Source: Streptomyces griseofuscus (GTDB taxonomy: Bacteria > Actinomycetota > Actinomycetes > Streptomycetales > Streptomycetaceae). From it: a DNA stretch of 64,000 nucleotides. The stretch is taken from positions 1,860,001 through 1,924,000 of the forward strand of contig NZ_CP051006.1 of the NCBI RefSeq assembly GCF_014673495.1. The letters run 5' to 3'. The notes beneath the pieces were generated by a model. The model ran no database searches. It was not told where the DNA came from and saw nothing but the letters and a program-made list of their open reading frames with translations. The first letter of the stretch is position 1; each line of letters begins with the position of its first letter. This document shows, piece after piece, positions 1 to 7,547 of the stretch. Position numbers and translations under genes: made by a program.

Positions 1-121
1 TGGGCACCACCGAACCATCCAGGGACACGCACGGGCTCAGAAACGCGCTGTGCCGGTGCGTCCTTGGAACCCGACTGATATGCCCGCACGCTGGCGTCAC
101 AGCGATCGAGGGAGACGCGGG

Positions 122-481
122 ATGAGTGGCGCGGGAGGCATCACCACCCTGGTTGTCCATGAGGGCGGCACGGCGGTGGTGGGCGTCTTCGGTGAACTGG
201 ACCAGTTCACCGGTCCGGAACTGTGCCCCGTCCTGGCTGAATGTCTAGATCAACGGCCGGTCCGGCTGCTGCTGGACCTGTCCGGAGTGTCGTTCTGCGA
301 CGCGGCCGGACTCACGGCCTTGGTAGCGGCCAGAGGCGGTGCCTTGCAGGCCGGGACGGAATTCGCTCTGACCGGCGTCCAGCCGGTTCTGCTTCGCGTA
401 CTTGCGATCACGGGCCTCGACGCCTTGTTCGTACTGCGACCACAGCACGGTCCCGCTGCCAGGTCCAACCCTGCTTCCTGA
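122..481 (+). CDS. STAS-domain anti-sigma factor antagonist (SpoIIAA-like)
   Basis: A 119-residue single STAS domain protein. In the family these proteins bind an anti-sigma kinase and free its sigma factor; serine phosphorylation at the DSSG loop switches them off. The ATG at 122 is chosen because a purine-rich GGGAGACGCGG run lies just upstream and the STAS fold begins within a few residues; an in-frame start at 50 would add an unconserved tail. The switch loop reads CDAAGL (D60-A61-A62-G63), so the usual phosphorylatable serine is absent. It lies upstream of a SigB/SigF-type sigma factor, which fits a partner-switching role, though the 280-bp gap suggests separate transcription. The family call is secure; its target is unknown. 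Confidence 0.85.
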   Translation: MSGAGGITTLVVHEGGTAVVGVFGELDQFTGPELCPVLAECLDQRPVRLLLDLSGVSFCDAAGLTALVAARGGALQAGTEFALTGVQPVLLRVLAITGLDALFVLRPQHGPAARSNPAS

Positions 482-762
482 CACCCTGTCGGCGCTCGCT
501 CGAAAGCCGCGCCGCCCAGAGGCGCCAGCAGCTGCGGACAGGTCAGCTGTGAGCGTTCGGACGGGCGGACGGTACGGCCCTGCGCAACGACCGCTGTCGG
601 CTCAGGGACACTGCCCCCGCCATGCGTCCTGGCGCCTGAGCGGAGTCCGATTCACCGTTCGCTCAGGGAGCAGGCATGGGTGCAGGATGGCGGGGTAGGC
701 GGCATGTCGTCGGCCGTTTCGGCAGGCAGGAGCGGTGAGATCGATCCTGGGAGGGTATCAGC

Positions 763-1605
763 ATGGCGCCCAGCACGCTGGCAACGCACACCCGGACGGC
801 CGAGTTGCCGGAGGTCGCCGATCCTTCCCAGGTGGCGCCCAAGGACGCTCGTGAGCTGTCCAAGCTGTTCTTCCAGCAGTTGGCGGTGCTGGAAGAGGGC
901 ACGCGGGAGTACAGCTATGCCCGTAACACGCTGATCGAGATGAACATGTCCCTGGTCCGCTACGCGGCGGGCCGGTTCCGCAGCCGTGGGCCGGAGGAGA
1001 TGGAGGACATCGTCCAGGTCGGCATGATTGGCCTGATCAAGGCCATCGACCGGTTCGAGCTGTCCCGCGAGGTGGAGTTCACCTCCTTCGCCATCCCCTA
1101 CGTCGTCGGTGAGATCAAGCGTTTCTTCCGTGACACCACCTGGGCCGTGCACGTGCCCCGGCGGCTGCAGGAGGCCCGTGTCCAGCTCGCCAAGGCGACC
1201 GAGGAGCTGCGCAGCCGTCTCGACCGTGACCCGACGGTCAAGGAGCTGTCGGAGCTGATGAGCCTGTCCGAGGACGAGGTGCGTGAGGCCCGCTTGGCCT
1301 CGAACGGTTACAACTCCTCCTCCCTGGACGCCACGCTCAACGGGAGCGAGGACGGCGAGGCGGCGCTCCAGGACTTCATCGGGACCGAGGACACGGCTCT
1401 GGAGCTGGTGGAGGACTTCCATACCCTCGCACCCATGATCGCCGAGCTCGACGAGCGAGACCGGCAGCTCATTCACATGCGGTTCGTGGAGGAGCTCACC
1501 CAGGCCCAGATCGGCGAACGTCTGGGTGTCTCGCAGATGCATGTCTCGCGACTGCTGTCCCGGTGCCTGGCCCGGCTGCGCGAAGGCATGCTCACGACCG
1601 GCTGA
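763..1605 (+). CDS. RNA polymerase sigma factor, SigB/SigF/SigG subfamily
   Basis: A 280-residue group 3 sigma factor of the actinobacterial SigB/F type. Region 2 (about residues 55-130) includes the core-binding MSLVRYAAGRF segment and the -10 recognition stretch FTSFAIPYVVGEIKRFFRD. Region 3 follows, and region 4 near the C-terminus carries the helix-turn-helix TQAQIGERLGVSQMHVSRLL that reads the -35 element. The ATG at 763 follows a GGGAGGG ribosome-binding site at the right spacing. Such factors are usually held by HATPase anti-sigma proteins and released by STAS antagonists, both encoded within 2 kb here. It likely directs stress or differentiation genes. Which Streptomyces paralogue it is (SigB, F, G, H, I, K, L, M or N) cannot be told from the sequence alone. 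Confidence 0.93.
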   Translation: MAPSTLATHTRTAELPEVADPSQVAPKDARELSKLFFQQLAVLEEGTREYSYARNTLIEMNMSLVRYAAGRFRSRGPEEMEDIVQVGMIGLIKAIDRFELSREVEFTSFAIPYVVGEIKRFFRDTTWAVHVPRRLQEARVQLAKATEELRSRLDRDPTVKELSELMSLSEDEVREARLASNGYNSSSLDATLNGSEDGEAALQDFIGTEDTALELVEDFHTLAPMIAELDERDRQLIHMRFVEELTQAQIGERLGVSQMHVSRLLSRCLARLREGMLTTG

Positions 1606-1627
1606 GTCCATCCGCGGTACCCCTCAT

Positions 1628-1655
1628 GATGCCCGCCATGGCTGCGGCGGGCATC
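1628..1655. terminator. Bidirectional hairpin terminator between convergent sigma and STAS genes
   Basis: Perfect 10-bp inverted repeat GATGCCCGCC / GGCGGGCATC with an 8-nt loop, in the 80-bp gap between two convergent genes. There is no T tract, as is common in Streptomyces. Confidence 0.7.
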
Positions 1656-1685
1656 AGCCATGCTCAGCTCATCCGGCTGACGGGG

Positions 1686-2045
1686 TCAGACGGCAAGCGC
1701 GTCGCGCAGAGTCGGGTGGCAGGGGATGACCTCGGTGAGGCCGACGATCCCGAGGGTCTCGGAGACGGCGGGGCTCGGCGCAGCGAGTCGCAGCCGGCCG
1801 CCATGGCGCTGCGCGGCGTGATGCGCGGCGATGAGAGCATTGATGCCGCTGGAATCCATGAAGGTGACGCCGCTGAGATCCACCACCGTCACCTGAGCGG
1901 CAGCGTCACCGGCGGTCAGGGCATCCAACAACTGCGGAGCGCTGTCAAGATCGATCTCGCCGCACGCCGTAACCACCCGGACGCCACTGGTATGACTCAT
2001 GTTGATCGACAGACGCGCATTTCCTGCAGAACGGTTGTCCGCCAC
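1686..2045 (-). CDS. STAS-domain anti-sigma factor antagonist
   Basis: A 119-residue SpoIIAA/RsbV-type protein. The STAS strand-helix pattern is clear (GEIDLDS near the N-terminus, VVDLSGVTFMDSSGINAL in the middle). The loop retains D64-S65-S66-G67, so unlike the STAS protein at 122 it can be phosphorylated by a partner HATPase kinase. I take the GTG at 2045, preceded by GAGGG; an internal ATG at 2000 (MSHTSG) is possible. It is convergent with the sigma gene and divergent from the HATPase gene at 2230, so the cluster holds two antagonists and two putative kinases around one sigma factor. Specific partners are inferred from proximity only. Confidence 0.85.
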   Translation of the reverse strand: MADNRSAGNARLSINMSHTSGVRVVTACGEIDLDSAPQLLDALTAGDAAAQVTVVDLSGVTFMDSSGINALIAAHHAAQRHGGRLRLAAPSPAVSETLGIVGLTEVIPCHPTLRDALAV

Positions 2046-2229
2046 AGTCCCTCAGCACCTCAGCAAGCGTCGGTGACGCCGTACCCAGCACTTCCTCGAT
2101 GTGGATCTGCTCGCGCATGGTACCGGTACTGCACCCGGATGGCCTTGCCACCCACAGGTACAGGTTGCGCGAGCGCGGTACCCGCCCGGGAGGACGGCGT
2201 ACGCGAGCAGGGCGGGAGTGACATGACAG

Positions 2230-2688
2230 ATGGGCGCGGACCCAGAACGTGAGTGTTGCCACGGACCGAACTCCACGGCGGTCGAGGAGACCATCGCGCT
2301 GTCAGGAGACGGCTCCTACATCGCCGAATCCCGTCACCGAACCGCCGCCTTCTTCACCGGGGACGCAGCCGACAACCGTCCAACGAGGGTGTCGGGGCGG
2401 ATCGTGAGCTTGGCTCAGCTGGTGGTCAGCGAGTTGGTCACCAACGCCTGCAAACACGCACCCGGCCCCATCCGGTTGTGCCTGCGGCCGGCGGACGAGG
2501 CGGTGGAGGTGGAAGTGTGGGACAGCCATCCCGGGATTCCGGCGGCTCGGCAGGCGGACCCTTACAGGGTGGGCCAGCACGGTCTGGAGATCGTGAAGGC
2601 CGTTGCGTCCGACCTCACCGTCCTGCCCGAGGAGGCCGGGAAACGGGTCACCGCCCGCCTCCTGCTTGATCCCCGGCCCTCGGCCTGA
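2230..2688 (+). CDS. HATPase_c ATP-binding protein (anti-sigma kinase-like)
   Basis: A 152-residue GHKL ATPase domain of the RsbW/SpoIIAB type common in Streptomyces. The N box is LAQLVVSELVTNACKHA, the G1 region is VWDSHPGIP and the G2 region is GQHGLEIV, which together form the ATP pocket. Proteins of this size bind a sigma factor or phosphorylate an STAS antagonist. The ATG at 2230 is preceded by GGGAG at somewhat long spacing. The gene is divergent from the STAS gene at 1686 and convergent with the second HATPase gene at 2742. The family assignment is firm; the assumption that it controls the nearby sigma factor is inference. Confidence 0.85.
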   Translation: MGADPERECCHGPNSTAVEETIALSGDGSYIAESRHRTAAFFTGDAADNRPTRVSGRIVSLAQLVVSELVTNACKHAPGPIRLCLRPADEAVEVEVWDSHPGIPAARQADPYRVGQHGLEIVKAVASDLTVLPEEAGKRVTARLLLDPRPSA

Positions 2689-2741
2689 CGCCGGCCCGGC
2701 GGGAGATGTCAGCCGCTCTCGGTGCGCGACTCTCGCGAGGG

Positions 2742-3191
2742 TCAGCCGGCCGGTTGCTGCAAGGGCAGGTGTGCGACGACTCGTTTGCCCGTGCCCAGGG
2801 CGATGGTGCGTACCTGGTCGCAAAGCCGGGTGACCAGGTACAGGCCGTGTCCGCCGATGCGGCCGGCGTCGGGCACCTGAAGACGTGGCGGGAGCGGGGA
2901 GCTGTCACGGACGCTGATCCGCAACTGCGCGGCGTCCGGAGAGACTTCGAGCAGGAGTTCACCCGGTCCGGGTGCGTGACGGACGGCGTTGGTGACCAGT
3001 TCACTGACGACGAGCTCGGCGTCCTGGCTGGAACGCTCGCGCGGATGGTGTCCTGCCCGTGCCAGCAGTGAACGCACGGCGTGGCGAGCCTGGGCGATGT
3101 GCGCACCCCTGGTGCCCCAAGCGGCGCCGTAGCGCCAGGGCGCCCTCGGCCGCTGCTCTTCCGGTGTCTGCTTACTGAGCGTGGTAGTCAT
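2742..3191 (-). CDS. HATPase_c ATP-binding protein (anti-sigma kinase-like)
   Basis: A 149-residue GHKL ATPase domain protein, related to but distinct from the one at 2230. The N box is AELVVSELVTNAVRHA, G1 is VRDSSPLPP and G2 is IGGHGLYLV, after which the lid and last strand (GKRVVAHLP) complete the Bergerat fold. The basic N-terminal extension (RPRAPWRYGAAWG) lies outside the domain. It converges on the neighbouring HATPase gene with about 50 bp between. The likely role is serine kinase or sigma sequestration in a partner-switching circuit; the substrate cannot be read from the sequence. Confidence 0.84.
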   Translation of the reverse strand: MTTTLSKQTPEEQRPRAPWRYGAAWGTRGAHIAQARHAVRSLLARAGHHPRERSSQDAELVVSELVTNAVRHAPGPGELLLEVSPDAAQLRISVRDSSPLPPRLQVPDAGRIGGHGLYLVTRLCDQVRTIALGTGKRVVAHLPLQQPAG

Positions 3192-3291
3192 GGAGGATCC
3201 CTTGTCGGTTTCCTTGGCATTTCTTCACGTGCAATAGGACTTGCCTGTATTCGCCTACCCGCTGTGACGCCATTACGCCTCTGGCAGCCTA

Positions 3292-3312
3292 CTAGGCCGT
3301 GTATCGGAAGTG
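3292..3312 (+). repeat. Solitary IS5-type terminal inverted repeat (IS relic)
   Basis: CTAG (3292-3295) followed by GCCGTGTATCGGAAGTG. This matches, at 20 of 21 positions, the CTAG plus terminal repeat found at the 5731/5735 end of the nearby IS element, read inward. No transposase follows, so it looks like the one surviving end of a deleted copy. Confidence 0.6.
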
Positions 3313-3373
3313 CTATTAGCGGAGCTAAACGAGGGTTGATTTTCAGGGTGCGGTGCCCGGGGCGGGCTGAGAC

Positions 3374-4246
3374 TCAGTCACCGGACCGTTCCAGGAAGCC
3401 GGCGAGGCTACGGTTCGCCTCGGGCGGGATGGCGTGCGGAAGCGCGTGATGGGACACATCCGGCAGCACGGTCGTTGCGACGCGTGGCAGCAGCGCCTCG
3501 GCGCGGGCGGCCACCTTGGAGGGGTCATGGGTCCTGCTGCTTCCGGCGAGGAGCAACAGGACCGGCAGGTCCAGGCCGCGCAGGGCGTCCGGTGCCGGGC
3601 GCGGCCCGGTTACGGGTCGGAGAGAGGGGAAACCGGCGGCCGCCTCTTGGAGGGCGAGCCAGTCGGGATCAAGGGCGGAGTCTTTGGTCTCCCACTCCAG
3701 GAAGGCGCGGACCCGGCGGGGTGTGTTCCGCAGCAGCATGGGCAGTGCGTGCACCAGGTAGGCCGGGCTGAACCCGGCGAAGCACTGGGTCGGGTCCAGA
3801 AGGGCCAGGCGGCGTATCCGGTCGGGCGCGCGCATGGCGTGATGCAGCGCGATCCAGGCGCCGTACGAGTGTCCGCCCAGGTCGGTCTCGGCCACTCCGA
3901 GGCCGTCGAGGAGCGCGTCCAGCCAGGCCGACAGGTCGGCGACCGTGCGGGGGCGGCGGTCGCCCTCGGGAGTGCTGCGTCCGGGGGCGCCGATCAAGTC
4001 GACGGCGAACACCCGGTGGGTGCGGGACAGTTCGGCGGCCTGCGCGTACCAGGACGCGGAGGTTGCGCCCCCTCCGCCGGGCAGGAGGACGAGCGAGGGC
4101 CTGTCGGCCGGGCCGCATACGTTGACGTGTGTCGTGCCGAAGGGCGTGGGAACGGTCGCCGTCTCGCGAGCGGCAGGCCACTTGGTCATGACCTTGTCGT
4201 AGGCCATGAGGAAGTTGTCGGCGTCGTACGTATCGCGAGCGTTCAT
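3374..4246 (-). CDS. Alpha/beta-fold hydrolase
   Basis: A 290-residue alpha/beta hydrolase. The oxyanion region is LVLLPGGGGATSASW, the nucleophile elbow is GHSYG with Ser at about residue 127, and a C-terminal DVSHHALPH supplies the likely catalytic His. The start at 4246 (MNARD) is chosen because AGGAG lies 9 nt upstream on the minus strand; an in-frame ATG at 4279 would overlap the operator palindrome. It is divergent from the MarR gene at 4317 with a shared palindromic control region, so it is probably repressed by that MarR protein and induced by a small molecule. Substrate unknown; esterase or lactonase activity is typical of this arrangement. Confidence 0.85.
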   Translation of the reverse strand: MNARDTYDADNFLMAYDKVMTKWPAARETATVPTPFGTTHVNVCGPADRPSLVLLPGGGGATSASWYAQAAELSRTHRVFAVDLIGAPGRSTPEGDRRPRTVADLSAWLDALLDGLGVAETDLGGHSYGAWIALHHAMRAPDRIRRLALLDPTQCFAGFSPAYLVHALPMLLRNTPRRVRAFLEWETKDSALDPDWLALQEAAAGFPSLRPVTGPRPAPDALRGLDLPVLLLLAGSSRTHDPSKVAARAEALLPRVATTVLPDVSHHALPHAIPPEANRSLAGFLERSGD

Positions 4247-4262
4247 GAACGGCGACTCCTCT

Positions 4263-4301
4263 ATTATCTCGCTCAGCAAGATTCTTGTTGGGCGAGATAA
4301 T
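4263..4301. promoter_or_regulatory. 39-bp palindromic operator between hydrolase and marR genes
   Basis: Two 19-bp arms (4263-4281 and 4283-4301) centred on 4282 are inverted copies at 17 of 19 positions; the outer arms read ATTATCTCGC and GCGAGATAAT. The site covers the divergent promoter region of a hydrolase/MarR pair, which is the classic layout for a MarR autorepressor site. Confidence 0.8.
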
Positions 4302-4316
4302 ACGTGGAGGTGGTCC

Positions 4317-4790
4317 GTGCCCGATCAGGAGGGTGAGGAACTCGTCGAACGAGCCGAGCCGGGGCCCGAGATGGAGATCGTCCACCTGCTGCGCGCGGTG
4401 GCCGTCGACCTGGGCAGGCACAGCACCCGGTTCGCACAGCGCAACGGCATGCACCCCACCGACGTGCGTGCGCTGATCACCCTGATGGACGCCGCCCGCG
4501 CCGGCGAGGAGACCACAGCAGGGCACCTAGGCACCGCTCTCGGGCTCAACTCGGCAGGAACCACAGCACTGGTCGACCGCCTGGAACGGGCCGGGCATGT
4601 ACGGCGGGTGCGCGATGCGCGGGACCGCCGCAAGGTCACCATCGAAGTGGACGAGCGGGCGGTCGCCCTCAGCTGGTCCCACTTCGGACCGCTCATCGAT
4701 CGGGCGGTGGACCTGCTGCGGGGATACGACGAGCGGGAACTGGCTGCGGTCAGGGGCTTTCTGACTGGGATGCGGAAGGCAGCGGTCTAG
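4317..4790 (+). CDS. MarR-family transcriptional regulator
   Basis: A 157-residue winged-helix MarR protein. The DNA-binding core spans about residues 45-110: the recognition helix lies in LGLNSAGTTALVDRLERAGHV and the wing in RVRDARDRRKVTIEV. The GTG at 4317 has GGAGG six bases upstream, which fixes the start; a longer open frame from 4206 would run through the operator. It most likely represses itself and the divergent hydrolase by binding the palindrome at 4263-4301. Its TAG stop codon (4788-4790) is part of the CTAG target of the IS inserted immediately downstream, so the protein itself is intact. Confidence 0.88.
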   Translation: MPDQEGEELVERAEPGPEMEIVHLLRAVAVDLGRHSTRFAQRNGMHPTDVRALITLMDAARAGEETTAGHLGTALGLNSAGTTALVDRLERAGHVRRVRDARDRRKVTIEVDERAVALSWSHFGPLIDRAVDLLRGYDERELAAVRGFLTGMRKAAV

Positions 4791-5735
4791 GATGTATCTC
4801 GAATATGCTGGTCACAGCCACTCGTTGATGGCCGCGACGAGAACGGTTGCCTCGTAACGAACCGCGAGTTTGTCGTATCTCGTGGCCACGGCACGATGCC
4901 TTTTGAGGCGATTAATGCCGCACTCGACCGCGTGGCGCTCGCGGTAGTCGACCGGGTCGAACTTCGGCGGCCGACCGCCGCGGGAGCCGCGCTGCTTGCG
5001 GTGACGCGCATGGTCGGCCTTGTCCGGGATGGTGCAGCGGATACCTCGTCTACGCAGGTAGGCGCGGTTCTTGCGGGAGGCGTAAGCCTTGTCAGCGCGC
5101 ACGCGGTCCGGGCGAATGCGTGGCCGGCCCACCCCGACGCGAGGCACGCGAATCTTCTCCAGCACGGCCTCGAACTGTGGCGAGTCGCCGCGCTGCCCGG
5201 CCGTCACCACGATCGATAGAGGCTTCTGGCCCTGCTCGACAGCCAAGTGCAGTTTGGTGGTGAACCCGCCGCGCGAGCGCCCCAGTCCGTGATCACGAGG
5301 CTCGGTGACGACACCGCCCGGCGGCTCCTTCTGCAGGTCACCGTGCTTTCGGGCCCCGGCCGCATGCTGATGAGCGCGACACACCGTGGAGTCGACGCTC
5401 AGGTCCCACGAGATCGCCCCCTGCGCGTCGGCCAGAGCCTGGAGCCGGGTGAGAACCCGGTGCCAGGTGCCATCCCGCTGCCACCGGCGGAACAAGTCGT
5501 AGATCCGGCCCCACGGCCCGTACTCGACGGGCACATCCCGCCACGGAACACCGGTCCGGACACGGAACCGTATGCCGTCGACCAGCTGCCGCCGCGGCCA
5601 GACGGGCGGCCGCCCCACCTTCCTCCCCGTCGGCAACAACGGCTCCAGCACAGCCCACTGTTCATCCGTGAGATCTCCCCGCCCCATGAACACGATCATT
5701 CACAGGTCAAGATCCACTTTCGATACACGGCCTAG
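4787..5735 (-). mobile_element. IS5-family insertion sequence, copy 1 (CTAG target duplication)
   Basis: The element (4791-5731, about 941 bp) is bounded by direct CTAG copies at 4787-4790 and 5732-5735. Its ends are imperfect inverted repeats (GCCGTGTATCGAAAGTG at the right end, read inward; GATGTATCTCGAATATG at the left). It carries one full-length transposase on the minus strand. The right CTAG is also the left CTAG of a second element, so the two lie in direct tandem. Confidence 0.8.
4812..5699 (-). CDS. IS5-family transposase (intact)
   Basis: A 295-residue DDE transposase with an N-terminal DUF4096-type domain ([14 protein letters not shown] ... [21 protein letters not shown]). The catalytic triad is visible: first Asp in [11 protein letters not shown], second Asp in [12 protein letters not shown], and Glu in [22 protein letters not shown]. 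Length and reading frame are complete, with no frameshift at the point where the neighbouring copy is broken. The ORF fills nearly the whole element between its terminal repeats. It is closely related to the broken transposase at 5780 and could supply transposase in trans for that copy. Confidence 0.92.
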   Translation of the reverse strand: MIVFMGRGDLTDEQWAVLEPLLPTGRKVGRPPVWPRRQLVDGIRFRVRTGVPWRDVPVEYGPWGRIYDLFRRWQRDGTWHRVLTRLQALADAQGAISWDLSVDSTVCRAHQHAAGARKHGDLQKEPPGGVVTEPRDHGLGRSRGGFTTKLHLAVEQGQKPLSIVVTAGQRGDSPQFEAVLEKIRVPRVGVGRPRIRPDRVRADKAYASRKNRAYLRRRGIRCTIPDKADHARHRKQRGSRGGRPPKFDPVDYRERHAVECGINRLKRHRAVATRYDKLAVRYEATVLVAAINEWL

Positions 5736-6679
5736 GGTCTGTTGCGAAAGTGGATCTTGTTCGTTGATGATCACCTTTCGTGGGACGTGGGGATCTGACG
5801 AACGGCCAGTGGGCCCGGCTTGAGCCGTTGCTGCCGCAAGGCATCAAGCCGGGTCGTCCGCAGGTGTGGACGCGGCGGCAGCTGATAGACGGCATACGGT
5901 GGCGGACCCGGACCGGTGCCCCATGGCGTGACGTGCCCGAACGCTACGGGCCGTGGGACCGGGTTTATGACCTGTTCCGGCGCTGGCAGCGGGACGGCAC
6001 CTGGGCGAGGATCCTCACCCAGCTCCAGGCCGAGGCCGATGCGGAGGGCCTGGTCACCTGGGACGTGAACGTCGACTCCACCGTCTGCCGGGCTCACCAG
6101 CACGCTGCCGGCGCGGTGAAAAGGGGGATCTCCAGAAGGAACCGCCCGGCGGGATCTTCGTCGAGCCGGCCGACCACGGTCTCGGACGATCCCGCGGCGG
6201 GCTGACCAGCAAAATCCACCTCGCGGTCGAGCAGGGGCAGAAGCCCTTGTCCGTCGTGATCACGGCTGGACAGCGGGGCGATTCCCCGCAGTTCGAAGCG
6301 GTCCTGGAAGCCATCCGGGTTCCGAGGCTGGGACTCGGCAGGCCGCGCAAGAGGCCGGACCGGGTGCGGGCCGACAAGGCGTACGACTCCCGCAGCAACC
6401 GCTCCTACCTGCGCAGACGCGGCATCAAAGCCACCATCCCAGTCCCTGCGGACCGCGTCCGCAACCGCCTCAAGCGCGGCTCGCGCGGCGGGCGTCCACC
6501 GGCGTTCGACAAGGACGACTACAGGCAGCGGCACGCGGTCGAGTGCGGGATCAACCGGCTCAAACGCCACCGGGCCGTCGCCACTCGGTACGACAAACTC
6601 GCCGTCCGCTACGAAGCGACAGTGCTGGTCGCAGCCATCAACGAGTGGCTTTGACCAGCACTTTCACAACACGCCCTAG
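5732..6679 (+). mobile_element. IS5-family insertion sequence, copy 2 (tandem, shares CTAG with copy 1)
   Basis: The element (5736-6675, about 940 bp) is flanked by CTAG at 5732-5735 and 6676-6679. Terminal repeats are GGTCTGTTGCGAAAGTG (left) and GGCGTGTTGTGAAAGTG (right, read inward), 14 of 17 matching. It is oriented opposite to copy 1. The transposase is broken by a one-base frameshift. Confidence 0.8.
5780..6654 (+). pseudogene. IS5-family transposase, frameshifted
   Basis: The N-terminal half (GTG at 5780, through the first catalytic Asp in [11 protein letters not shown]) is in one frame. The C-terminal half (second Asp in [12 protein letters not shown], Glu in [16 protein letters not shown]) lies in the -1 frame. 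The break is at 6119-6127, an AAAA-GGGGG run. Compared with the intact copy at 4812, one G appears to be missing: the expected reading is K-R-G-D-L-Q. A genuine deletion, a homopolymer sequencing error or weak -1 slippage are all possible. Terminal repeats remain, so the element could be mobilised by the neighbouring intact transposase. Confidence 0.85.
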
Positions 6680-6917
6680 GCGACTGAGGTGTGGCTGTCA
6701 GGACGAGAGCGGCTTGGTCGTCGTCCATGCCCGTGGTACCGGTACGCGCACGACTTGGGTGACAGTGTGATCGCTGCGATGGTGTGGCTCTGAGTGGCCA
6801 GCGCGTGCGTGAGGCGGTCTTCACCGAACTGCTCCCCCTGGTGGTCGGGGCTTCGGTGAGGGCCTCGGTGCAGAGCAGCAGACTCTCGGTTGGCTGGAGG
6901 TGAAGCCGGTGCCTGAA
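6676..6917. other. Gene-poor segment between IS copy 2 and a transposase relic
   Basis: No convincing gene. On the minus strand a short open frame reads into the IS end and contains DDDQAALVL, reminiscent of the last strand of a PP2C phosphatase, but it is too short to call. Confidence 0.3.
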
Positions 6918-7394
6918 TCAGTGCTCATCCTCAGGCCGGTGGAAGTCGAAAGTCCCTGATCGCCAGGGACCGTGCTCGGTCAACTCCGAGTCCGGCCGCC
7001 GCAAGACGGCCGGGACGCTCTCGCAGCCGCGGTCGGCAGGGTTCGCTTGGGGGAAATGGCGCACGGTCCAATGCGTTGGCAGGTGAGTCGTCCTTCGCAC
7101 GGGTGATTCGCCGATGCAGGCGCGTGCCGACAAGCGGGCTGCGGCAAATACCACGAAGGCTCCGGCCCGCTGCCAGCGGTTCAGGCGCCGCCAGCAGGTC
7201 TGCCCGGATCCGAATCCCAGCCCCAGCGGTAGGAGTTGCCAGGCGATGTCCTGGTGCAGGACGTACAGGACGTCCTGCAGACAGAGCCGATCACCCACTG
7301 GCGTCGGCCTCGGCGACCGCGTCGGCCAGGGCGGCCGCAGTGGTTCGGTCAGCGCCCACATGTCATTGTCCACGACCCACGGCCGAGTCGTCAT
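6918..7394 (-). pseudogene. IS5-family transposase relic (N-terminal part)
   Basis: The first 95 or so residues align by eye with the transposase at 13988 (shared VVDNDMW/VVSDELW, LGFGSGxTCWRRL), marking an IS5-family DUF4096-type N-terminal domain. After RLSARACIGES the reading departs from the family: the first catalytic Asp region is not recognisable and the second half of a transposase is missing. No terminal repeats were identified. This is a decayed fragment and not a functional gene. Confidence 0.75.
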
Positions 7395-7547
7395 ACCCGC
7401 CGAGCGATCAGATCGTCACAACAGTCACGCTCGACCGGGACACCTCAGCAAGATCTCCTTGCGTGCTTAAACAGCCGTGCGTCGTGGTCCGATCTCGCCA
7501 CCCGGTCAGCTGGCCCACCGTGAGGTTCCGGGCGTGAGATGCGTGTG

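Noticed and set aside
6119..6127. Programmed frameshift in IS copy 2
   Set aside because: AAAAGGGGG does not give a good X-XXY-YYZ heptamer in frame, and the intact copy 1 has a single frame, so a one-base deletion is more likely.
6676..6824. Possible PP2C phosphatase C-terminal relic on the minus strand
   Set aside because: Only the motif DDDQAALVL resembles the family; the rest is arginine-rich noise and the frame continues into the IS end.
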